Shown in pieces: positions 1-11,400 of a DNA stretch of 64,000 bases. A program made the position numbers and the translations under genes. Numbering within the stretch: position 1 is the stretch's first letter; the number at the start of each line of letters is the position of its first letter. The notes beneath the pieces were generated by a model that worked only from the letters and a program-made list of their open reading frames with translations, had not been told where the DNA came from and ran no database searches. Source of the stretch: Girardinichthys multiradiatus (taxonomy: Eukaryota; Chordata; Actinopteri; Cyprinodontiformes; Goodeidae); the NCBI RefSeq assembly GCF_021462225.1, contig NC_061816.1, positions 9,945,390 to 10,009,389 of the forward strand, read 5' to 3'.

Positions 1-19
1 AACTCATGCAAAATCCTCC

Positions 20-480
20 AAAAATGGACCGAAGGTGATTAAACTTCAAACATATCAAGACATGGCTGTCTACACTGACATGCTGGGTAAGAAGAGCATA
101 GGCAGAGAAGCAGTCACTGGCTTGTTATTACTCTATAGGAGCTGCAAAGATCTAGAGCTCAGGTGGGAGATTTTGTTGACAGGATATCTAATTGTCATGC
201 ACTCCAGAAATCTAGCCTTTGTGGAAGAAGAGAGTCGAGAAGAAAGCCAAAGACCTAAACAAACTGCAAAAGCTACAGTGGAATGGTTTAGATTAAACAG
301 TATTTAAGTGTTAGGATGGCCTAGTCAAAGTCCACACCTAAATTTCTTTACTCATGGTGGGAAAACTTAAAAACCGATGTTGTCAAAACTCTCTTAATCC
401 AATCTTAGTTTAAGCTATTTTACAAAGAAGAAAGGGTAAAAAATTTAATGATTTAGATGTGCAAAGATGTGGTAGAGACA
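20..480 (+). mobile_element. Degenerate Tc1-like transposase relic
   Basis: The text around 136-175 (GGAGCTGCAAAGATCTAGAG, then CTCAGGTGGGAGA) nearly repeats the one at 11267-11300. With the surrounding translation it resembles eroded fish Tc1/mariner transposase. No terminal repeats are visible and the reading frame is broken. Family level only. Confidence 0.5.
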
Positions 481-1166
481 AGGGGTATAAATGCAAGGTG
501 CTGTATAACAGAAGTTACTTTAAAGGCGGGGAATGAATAGGTGGATCAAAAAACGACTTGTAAAATGCTTACTAGAACTAAGAAAGATTTTAATAAAGGT
601 TTCAATGAAAAGATGGACCATTATTGGTCCCAGAACAGTCACACAAAAATTATATGATGGGTCCTTTAAAGGGCAATTTCCAAATGCCCACAATGATCTA
701 TAGCATGACTCTTTGTAGAAACCTTGTGAACACTGTTAATATTGTGATAGCTGGAGGCTTATAGCTTTTATAGCAGGTTAGGTGTGAACTAAAACAGATA
801 AGAGAAAGAGAAGAAGGTTGAAGTGATATGAAGTTCACTGAAAATCAGTAAGCTTGTTAAATTCTCCTCAAGGACTTCTCTCCTAAGTGAGATGAACTAT
901 TTTCTAGAGCGTAGACCCAAATACAGAAGGAGACTGGGAGAGGGGAAAAGGATGCTGTGCATAAATATTGCCTTCTGTGAATTAGCATGAAATCTTGGGA
1001 AAATTGTAGGTCAAGACCTCTTGGCTTAATAAATCATGAGGCATGAAAACGACTGGGCATGTAACGTAATTCATCTTTAACAAGACACTTCAAATTTGCC
1101 CCACATTCATCCAGCTGGCTTTGTTTATTAACAACCAGAAGGAAACCCAGATATTTCCTCTGAAAA

Positions 1167-2160
1167 ACGTACAGTGTTGTAAAAAGTATTTACCCCCTTA
1201 CAGATTTCTACTGTTTTTTTTCTCACATTTACATGGTTCAGATCATTCAACAGGTTTATCTATTTTAGATACCAAACACAGTTTTTTAATCATTTCATTT
1301 CAGCTATCCAAACCAACATGGCTCCATTTGTAAAAGTAATTGGTCCCTAAATAACTTGTTGCTGCCACCGAGGCAATGTTATCAAGCATTTGTGACAACA
1401 ATGAGTCTGTTAGATCACTCGAGCCTTTTCAAAGTTCAACTTTTGTCTCATCAGTTCACAGAATATTTTCCCAAAAGTCTTAGAGATCATCAAGATGTTT
1501 TTTTGGGTAAATGTGAGACTGGTCTTTGTGGTTTTCATCTAGGAGCTCTCCCACTAGGCCACTTCTGCCTAGCTGTCTTACTTAGTGTAGACCCGTGAAC
1601 TCTGACCTTAGATGAGGCAGATGGGGCCTGCAGAGCTTTAGATGTTGTTCTAGGTACTTCTGTGGCCTCCTGGATGCACTCTTTTGGTAATTTTGGAAAG
1701 ACAGCTACTCTTGGTCCTTGTTTTCTCCGTTTGTGGATAATTGCTCGTACTGTGATTCACTGGAGTCCCAAAGCCTTAGAAATGGCATAATAACCCTTTC
1801 CAGACAAAGATTTTTTTGTCATCTGTTCCTAAATGTCTTCTTTAAGTCTACTTCATGTTGTCAGACAGGTTCAATTTAAGTGATTTCTTGTTTCTACTGG
1901 TCTGTTTGTAATTACATTTCTGACTAATGAAATTGAACTCAGATTTCCAAAAAATTTGATTTTTCAAGGAGCAATTATAGTTTCACACAGGCCAGGTTGG
2001 TTTGGATAGCTTTTTCCCCTAATTATGGAAATCATAATTTGAAAACTGTCTCTTGTTTTTAGCTAGGTTACCTTTGTCTGACAGCAAATTAGTTTGACAA
2101 TCTAAAGCAATTAAGTGTGGAAAAAAAAATAAAAACAGCAAAAAACTGTAGGAGGAAATA
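1167..2160 (-). mobile_element. Tc1-like relic (family D)
   Basis: The left end CAGTGTTGTAAAAAGTATTT then acccccttacag is a degraded terminal repeat of a common fish Tc1-like family. The inner section near 1980-2020 (AGGCCAGGTTGGTTTGGATA) matches in reverse the text at 29838-29868. The interior includes GGCCTCCTGGATGCACTCTT, which is shared with the relic at 38870. It has many frameshifts and no usable transposase. It lies upstream of exon 2, in intron 1. Confidence 0.65.
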
Positions 2161-2240
2161 ACTTTCACAGCCCTGTGGTACCACTAACTGCTGTCCTTTT
2201 CTTTCCTGTGTGTTACATTCATTTTTTTTCCTCTACCCAG

Positions 2241-2474
2241 ATAGTAACTTCGTTCTGGGAAATGCACAGGTTCAGTCTGTCTACCCCATAGTCTACTGCT
2301 CCGATGGTTTCTGCGAGCTGACCGGCTTTGCCCGCGGGGAGCTGATGCAGAAGAGCTGCATGTGTCAATTCCTGTACGGCGGCGAGACCAGTGACCGCAT
2401 CACCTCACAGATGCAAAAGGCTCTGGATGAGCGCCGGGAGTTCAAGACTGAGATTGTTCTGTACAAGAAGAGCG
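2241..2474 (+). CDS. kcnh3: kcnh3 exon 2: N-terminal half of PAS domain
   Basis: Begins after a pyrimidine-rich acceptor (ttttcctctacccag) and ends at donor G|gtaagg. The first two bases complete a codon started in exon 1 (phase 1), probably His as in other ELK channels. It encodes [10 protein letters not shown] then [16 protein letters not shown], the PAS core typical of EAG-family channels, and ends in LYKKSG. The open frame runs on past the donor, but that extension is intronic and resembles nothing. In this family the PAS domain packs against the C-terminal cyclic-nucleotide-binding homology domain and tunes gating. Confidence 0.95.
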
Positions 2475-5400
2475 GTAAGGCTGCATCACCAGGGAGGGAA
2501 AGGCACTGTCACATCATCTTCAATATAAAAAGAATCTTTTTTGCAAAAACTGGCATTTTTCCATTTGCTTTTCTTCAATAAAAGGCTCCAGGTTCTGGTG
2601 TCTGTTGGACATAGTTCCAATCAAGAATGAGAAGAGCGAGGTGGTTCTTTTCCTGGTGTCGCATAAAGATATCACCGAAAATAAGGACCTGGACCATGGC
2701 AATGATTCTGACACCGGTGAGCAACAAAATCATTCATTCATTCATCTTCTATACCGCTTGTTCCATAGTGGTTCACAGGGGAGCTGGTGCCTATCTCCAG
2801 CAGTCTATGGGTGAGAGGCAGGTTACACCCTGGACAGGTCGCCAATCCATCACAGGGCAACACAGAGACATACAGGACAAACAACCATGAACACACTCAT
2901 TCACACCTAAGGGTCCAATTAAGAGAGACTAATTAACCTAACAGGTCATGTTTTTGGACTGTGGGAGGAAGCCGGAGTACCCAATGAGAACCCACTCATG
3001 CACGGGGAGAACATGCAAACTCCATGCAGAAAGACACCTGGCTGGGAGTCTAACCAAGGACCTTCTTGCTGCAAGGCAACTGTGCTACCAACTGTGCCAC
3101 TGTGCAGCCGGTGACACCGGTGAGCAAGAAAATGAGAAAGAAAATCCAATTCCACTATAATTCACATTAAATGATTCAGTGGAAAATTGCAGCTGATGTT
3201 TTATTAACAAGTTAATTTACTAAGAGGGGTCACTAAAAAGACCTTTCTACTTTTTTAGCAGTAGAAGAGATACATTTGTATGTATAAAACTCAGAAGTAT
3301 AGGATTTGAACAGGGAATATTACATTTTAAAAGGTAAAAGTTTGCACTGGTTTTATTGGGTTGTTCTTCCAGGTGTGTGATTTGCATTTGTTGTGAATCC
3401 TCAGACTCATGAGGTCAGTCCAGTTTTACTTCTGCTAACTGCTCAATTACTGTCCCATTTTAGTGAATAAACATGACAAAATGATGATATTATTTGTGCA
3501 TGATGGCAGCAAGGCCAGTATCATAAACACATTAAAATGTTAACACAGTCCAGAGGAAAAACAGGACTTGCAGCAAACATAAAAGGTAAGTTTGTGTCTT
3601 TGCTTTGTTTTCTGGGAAATGAAACTGAATGAAGAGAATGCATACTCAAAAGAGACCTAAATAATGAATGTATACACCATTAAATACTGATCTTCAAATT
3701 CAAACGTCTCAGACTCTGGATTTTTAACGATTTCTTCTAGGTTTTTCTTCCCCCATATTATTCAAGTTTATGTTTCCGTAAGAAACGGGATGGTTTGAGG
3801 CTGCAATTAATTTGTTATGGATGGTTCACAATCCCTTCAAGGAAAGGCCAGGCAATGCAAATGTGAAACTTTTATCAATGCTCATGACTCCTTAGACCTT
3901 CTCCCCACATTCAACAGTTACACATTCCTGCAAGAAACTGCTCAGCTCTTTGACAATCATAGTAATTAATCCCTGCAAAGCAGCAGAGGGTTGTAAGAAG
4001 ATAGCATTGCTTAGCCACAGAGCTGATTTCTTCCTTTGTAATGCAGGTATAAGAAACGACTGATAAATAGAACATTGAAAGTCAAGCTAAGGCCTGGAAA
4101 TGCAGGAACTAAAACAAAGGAAAGCTTTGGGGTGCTGTTTAAAACTGACGGGTTTTTTTTCTAAGAAAAAAATATGGGGAAGTAAAGGGAGGCAAGACTT
4201 AGAAATGTATTTTATAATGTATCATTATAGTTATTCATCTCATTATCTCAAGATAAAACGATTGCCTCATTGTAATAATAGATTATTACATGATCTCGGC
4301 AGAACAAAGCTTGTTTTCTCGAGGTAATGGTAAGGTAAACTATATCATGGTTAAGCATTGCTTAAACCTTACATTCAGATAGGATATGATTGCTGCTTTA
4401 AAATTAGTAGGAAGCCCCATCACAGATCAGGATCTAATGTGGATCAATGTATTTTTTCCAATGGTACGGGGCGATTTGGCCTTAAATGTGTATCACGATA
4501 TCTGTTATTTATTGTGATCATAATAAAAGTGACAAGAAAAAGTAATTCAAAATTCATCACATTGTATTTAGGTATAATTCTGCCCCAAAACACAAACAGT
4601 GCTATAAAAATAAAGCTTTAAACACATTATAGAAGAGGTGCATAATCTAGTGCAATTGTACCACTTAACAGCAAACAATTGCATAGTTAATCATTATCAC
4701 AATAAATCACAAATTTTCTCTTTTTTTTAAAAAAAAACAATAAACCATATACAGTATTTGCTAATTTCCAGGTATATCATTTGATTTTTAATTATAAGGA
4801 CTTTTTGTCAAGATCATACCAGATTTATTTTGTTACATGCTAAAACCAGCTTTAACATGCTAGCATAGTTTATTAAATAAACCCTGCCAGTTCCATTTTG
4901 TGTGAGATTTCTCTTTCAACGTTTACCTCATACACACCGTTGCACACTTAGCGATCTTCCTGCTAAATTTATCTAGTGTCAGAGAACTCTAGTGGATCTT
5001 TTTCAGAAAAACAATTAGCAACTTTTTCTGATGTTACTGGACAGTTGTGGAAAGTCTGATGTGAAAACATATATCATCTCAACAAACAACATATGAATCA
5101 GCGGGAATCCATCACCCCAAAGTATTCACAGGCGTCCCAGTCCTCACAGCTGCAGTCAGGGCAGGAGCTGCACACTCCTTGGCATCCCATTGGATGTTTT
5201 TAGCTGTTTTCTCCCTTTAGTCAATAAAATAGGTTGTATACAAAAAGGCCAAACTATTTAGTTAAAAATGTCCAAGTTTTCCTGTGATTTCTTGAAGTCT
5301 CCAAATGGAACATGATGTTAAAAACCAAACCAGACAAAAGAAAAAATTTTGGGCACATGAACACAGTCAACCAACATTTTGTGTGGATATTTTCAGATGA

Positions 5401-8400
5401 GGAAATGGGCCTAGAGATCCGTCAAGTCAATCGCCCCCCAGGGTGCAACATGGAGCGCCGGCGCAGTCGGGCCGTGCTCTACCAGCTCTCTGGACATCTA
5501 CAGAAACAGGACAAGACCAAGCTGAAAATTAACAATGTGAGAAATACTGTGTTTGGTGGAGCTTTAGAAATAGGTATTTAGTGCTGTTGTTAGCCAGGTA
5601 ATGTAGATCAAAGGTTTTGGTGGGTAGTGATTGAAGGGTCAACCCATTAAAGCAAGTACTTATCTGTTTAGAGCCATGTACAGGGGTTGGACAATGAAAC
5701 TGAAACACCTGGTTTTAGACCACAATAATTTATTGGTATGGTGTAGGACCTCCTTTTGCGGCCAATACAGCGTCAATTCGTCTTGGGAATGACATATACA
5801 AGTCCTGCACAGTGGTCAGAGGGATTTTAAGCCATTCTTCTTGCAGGATAGTGGCCAGGTCACTACGTGATACTGGTGGAGGAAAACGTTTCCTGACTCG
5901 CTCCTCCAAAACACCCCAAAGTGGCTCAATAATATTTAGATCTGGTGACTGTGCAGGCCATGGGAGATGTTCAACTTCACTTTCATGTTCATCAAACCAA
6001 TCTTTCACCAGTCTTGCTGTGTGTATTGGTGCATTGTCATCTTGATACACGGCACTGCCTTCAGGATACAATGTTTGAACCATTGGATGCACGTGGTCCT
6101 CAAGAATGGTTCGGTAGTCCTTGGCCCATCTAGCACAAGTATTGGGCCAAGGGAATGCCATGATATGGCAGCCCAAACCATCACTGATCCTCCCCCATGC
6201 ATCACTCTGGGCATGCAACAGTCTGGGTGGTATGCTTCTTTGGGGCTTCTCCACACCGTAACTCTCCTGGATGTGGGGAAAACAGTGAAGGTGGACTCAT
6301 CAGAGAACAATACATGTTTCACATTGTCCACAGCCCAAGATTTGCGCTCCTTGCACCATTGAAACCGACGTTTGGCATTGGCATGAGTGACCAAAGGTTT
6401 GGCTATAGCAGCCCGGCCGTGTATATTGACCCTATGGAGCTCCCAACGGACAGTTCTGGTGGACACAGGAGAGTTGAGGTGCACATATAATTCTGCCGTC
6501 ATTTGGGAAGCCGTGGTTTTATGTTTTTTGGATACAATACGGGTTAGCACCCGAACATCCCTTTCAGACAGCTTCCTCTTGCGTCCACAGTTAATCCTGT
6601 TGGATGTGGTTCATCCTTCTTGGTGGTATGCTGACATTACCCTGGATACCGTGGCTCTTGATACATCACAAAGACTTGCTGTCTTGGTCACAGATGCGCC
6701 AGCAAGACGTGCACCAACAATTTGTCCTCTTTTGAACTCTGGTATTTCACCCATAATGTTGTGTGCATTTCAATATTTTGAGCAAAACTGTGCTCTTACC
6801 CTGCTAATTGAACCTTCACACTCTGCTCTTACTGGTGCAATGTGCAATCAATGAAGACTGGCTACCAGGCTGGTCCAATTTAGCCATGAAACCTCCCACA
6901 CTAAAATGACAGGTGTTTCAGTTTTATTGTCCAACCCCTGTATATACTTCCAAGGTTTACACGGCAATGTTTAACCCCAATATGTCTCGATTGTTCATGC
7001 TTCTGTGTTTGAAGAGTGTTCTTGGAGCCAATGCTAACCCAATTCCAGAGTATAAGGTGGCTGACGTCCAAACGTCCCGCTTCATTCTCCTTCACTATGG
7101 TGCATTCAAGGCCGGCTGGGATTGGCTCATCCTTCTGGCCACCTTCTATGTAGCCATCACTGTTCCCTACAATGTCTGCTTTACCGCTGTGGAGATGCGA
7201 GAGGACGGTGTCTCCGCAGCCAGGAACCCTCCAAGTGTCAGCGACATCTTGGTGGAGATACTTTTCATCATTGGTGAGTTTTAGAAGAGAACGGTCTCCT
7301 ACTCTTAATATTTCAATCATTCAGCTCAGAAAAAACTTTCATCTTTAGATTTAGATCCATCCTTTAGGATGGGCTGAGCTCCATCCATAATTTATCATGA
7401 TTTGCAATACAGTCCAAGTAAAACTTGAGTTGTGCCATGTAACCAGACTTCCTTAAAGAGCTGTACAATTTATGCAGCATATGCTATCTGTTACCCTTGG
7501 CCTTTGAAACGGCCCTCGCTGTCAGAATTTGCTGTTGACTGTCCGACTGATTTATTTCATTGAAAAATTTCACAAACCAGGTCAAGCTCACATCCCATCT
7601 GTAACAAACTTCGGGCCTGGATGAACGCTGTTTGCCCCTGTGTTTTTCATAGGTAATCTGGGCCAACCTCGGGAGTGAAATTTGCAGTATCTGAGCAGGT
7701 GCATGGAAAGAAAACTCCTCCTTGGAGAGAAAATGTACTCAATACTAACAAATAACATATCATATACAGTACATAGAGCAATGGAATCTTCCCCCTTTTG
7801 AATTTCTCCTGTTTTTGTTTTTGTAGTTGTCTTAATGAAATGTTTTGGATATCCAAAGGAACTTTAATCTCAGACAAAAATAACCAAAATTTCATTTGTT
7901 TAGGTCAAAAAGCTATACAGGTCCTTCTCAAAATATTAGCATATTGTGATAAAGTTCATTATTTTCCATAATGTCATGATGAAAATTTAACATTCATATA
8001 TTTTAGATTCATTGCACACTAACTGAAATATTTCAGGTCTTTTATTGTCTTAATACAGATGATTTTGGTATACAGCTCATGAATACCCAAAATTCCTATC
8101 TCACAAAATTAGCATATCATTAAAAGGGTCTCTAAACGAGCTAAGAACCTAATCATCTGAATCAACGAGTTAACTCTAAACACCTGCAAAAGATTCCTGA
8201 GGCCTTTAAAACTCCCAGCCTGGTTCATCACTCAAAACCCCAATCATGGGTAAGACTGCCGACCTGACTGCTGTCCAGAAGGCCACTATTGACACCCTCA
8301 AGCAAGAGGGTAAGACACAGAAAGAAATTTCTGAACGAATAGGCGGTTCCCAGAGTGCTGTATCAAGGCACCTCAGTGGGAAGTCTGTGGGAAGGAAAAA

Positions 8401-11400
8401 GTGTGGCAGAAAACGCTGCACAACGAGAAGAGGTGACCGGACCCTGAGGAAGATTGTGGAGAAGGGCCGATTCCAGACCTTGGGGGACCTGCGGAAGCAG
8501 TGGACTGAGTCTGGAGTAGAAACATCCAGAGCCACCGTGCACAGGCGTGTGCAGGAAATGGACTACAGGTGCCGCATTCTCCAGGTCAAGCCACTTTTGA
8601 ACCAGAAACAGCGGCAGAAGCGCCTGACCTGGGCTACAGAGAAGCAGTACTGGACTGTTGCTCAGTGGTCCAAAGTACTTTTTTCGGATGAAAGCAAATT
8701 CTGCATGTCATTCGGAAATCAAGGTGCCAGAGTCTGAAGGAAGACTGGGGAGAAGGAAATGCCAAAATGCCAGAAGTCCAGTGTCAAGTACCCACAGTCA
8801 GTGATGGTCTGGGGTGCCGTGTCAGCTGCTGGTGTTGGTCCACTGTGTTTTATCAAGGGCAGGGTCAATGCAGCTAGCTTTCAGGAGATTTTGGAGCACT
8901 TCATGCTTCCATCTGCTGAAAAGCTTTATGGAGATAAAGATTTCATTTTTCAGCACGACCTGGCACCTGCTCACAGTGCCAAAACCACTGGTAAATGGTT
9001 TACTGACCATGGTATCACTGTGCTCAATTGGCCTGCCAACTCTCCTGACCTGAACCCCATAGAGAATCTGTGGGATATTGTGAAGAGAACGTTGAGAGAC
9101 TCAAGACCCAACACTCTGGATGAGCTAAAGGCCGCTATCGAAGCATCCTGGGCCTCCATAAGACCTCAGCAGTGCCACAGGCTGATTGCCTCCATGCCAC
9201 GCCGCATTGAAGCAGTCATTTCTGCCAAAGGATTCCCGACCAAGTATTGAGTGCATAACTGTACATGATTATTTGAAGGTTGACGTTTTTTGTATTAAAA
9301 ACACTTTTCTTTTATTGGTCGGATGAAATATGCTAATTTTGTGAGATAGGAATTTTGGGTTTTCATGAGCTGTATGCCAAAATCATCCGTATTAAGACAA
9401 TAAAAGACCTGAAATATTTCAGTTAGTGTGCAATGAATCTAAAATATATGAATGTTAAATTTTCATCATGACATTATGGAAAATAATGAACTTTATCACA
9501 ATATGCTAATATTTTGAGAAGGACCTGTACAAACCAGCCCTACGGCCCTATGTGAAAATCTCCCCCTTGTTATTACCTGTGATTAACCACAACTTGTGAA
9601 AGCTGACTTAATTTTATAATACACACCCAAGCCTGATTAGTGCCAGAAATATAAAGAAACATAAACAGAACATGTCAAACAACATGAAGTAGGTAAAGAA
9701 AGATCACAAGCAACAGCCTATCATCTGAAGAAGAATAGATAAAAAAGTAAGTCGTTACCATCTATCAGTTTGAAAAGGTTTGCAAAGCTATTTTAAGGCT
9801 CTGGAACTCCAGTAAAGCACAGTGAGAATCTTTAACCACAAATGGAGGAGATGATCTCCAATACCTTTGGGTAAATATTCTCGGTATGACGAGACAAAAG
9901 TGGAACTTTTTAGAAGGTTTGCATCCTGTTACATCTGTCAGATGACTAACACAGCATTTTTAGATAACATCATACCGACAGTCAAACATGTTGGTGGTAG
10001 ATTCATGGTATGGGGCTGTTTTGCTGCATCAGTACTTAAGCAACTAGTTGCAATTTATGAAACCATGAATTCTGCTATCTAGCAGTTATCTGGCAGTCTC
10101 CTTCTTTCTGATCCCTGTGCTATTTGATTTGATTGGTTTTGAAGATCCAGGACCTCTGATAGTTCATCCATATTTGCTGTGGTTGTACATGGGGCACAGG
10201 TAATTCTCCTACTGTCAGAAAGGTTAGCCATGTCTATCCAAAGATATGTTAAGCTGCTGGTTTTTGCTAAATATTCCCCATATGACTAAACAATATGACT
10301 AAGTCACTGAAGTTTTAAATATTAACAACAATATTTTCCACTGTTTAGAGCAGCACAGGTTTTAAAGAAATTCATACACTATGTTTGTGTTGCAGATATT
10401 GTCCTAAACTTCAGAACAACCTACGTTAGCACGTCCGGTCAGGTCGTGTACGATGCTCGGTCCATATGCATTCACTACGTCACCTCCTGGCTGTTTGTGG
10501 ACCTGATCGCAGCCTTGCCCTTTGACCTTCTCTACGCCTTCAATATCAGTGTGGTGAGTCTGATGCACACATATACGTTCACATTCTTGTATTAATCACA
10601 AATGGTCACTTTTGCACTTTCCTGCGTTTATGTGCACAGACATAATTTCTCTTCAAATAGCCTTCTCCTGCTGTTTGACTCCCAACAGGCAATGATTTAA
10701 GTAGCCTTTAAAAGAGACTGCAAATGTTCTGCTAACACCATGGCAACAAAACTATATCAAGCGTGCACAACTAGACTGTAGACAACTATATTTTCCTGAA
10801 ATCTAGTTTTTTCTATAGATACTTTACAGGAGTTGCTTCAAACAGAAAAAAACAAGAATTCAAGCTTCCTCGTCTAACTCCTTAATAGTTAACGGGTGAT
10901 TAGGTTGATAAATGATGCTGCTGAGGACAAATTACAGTTTAAGACAACCAGATGATGCTGAGGGGATGCAGCGACTGCATACTGTTGATAATACAGTCCA
11001 AACTGTGTGGAGTATCACCAGATCTTTTAGGACTCAATCAAATAAAAGGTTAATAAATGGTGAAATAATTGCACATCAGAGAAATGTAGCATATATTTAT
11101 AACCCTACAACTTTTCCACATTTTGTTGTGTTACAACCAGAAATTTCAGGATTTTATGCATTAAACCAACACAAAGTAGTATAAATTTGAAAGACAATGA
11201 TGTCATAATTTGCAACATTTTACAAATAATCTAAAAAGCAGCCATAAGGCCTATAGTAAATCTAGAGGAGCTGCAGAGATCCACAGCTCAGGTGAGGGCA
11301 TTTCTTAACCTGACAACTATTGATTGTGCACTTAACAAATCTGGCTATTGTTAAAGAGAAGCAATATTGTTCAAATGTTGAAAGAAATAAAAAAACTCCC

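Larger units (their letters stand above)
7768..10085 (+). mobile_element. Tc1-like relic (family D) hosting a younger Tc1
   Basis: The left part (about 7768-7917) and right part (about 9528-10085) rejoin across the younger element. The joined text gttaggtcaaaaagcta + caaaccagccctacggccct corresponds to 29838-29868 of another family D relic. The right part holds eroded transposase coding ([31 protein letters not shown] at 9880-10040). The left boundary is approximate. Confidence 0.65.

Noticed and set aside
1..2240. kcnh3 exon 1 within the window
   Set aside because: I looked for the conserved ELK N-terminal coding followed by a phase 1 donor and did not find it; this stretch is filled with Tc1-like relics.
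3040..3107. tRNA gene on the minus strand
   Set aside because: A-box and B-box-like motifs are present but the cloverleaf is not intact, and the segment continues into a SINE body with a simple-repeat tail and target duplication.
6387..6854. Plus-strand open frames across the family A Tc1 copies (also 17828-18295)
   Set aside because: They are antisense shadows of the minus-strand transposase and repeat identically in both copies.
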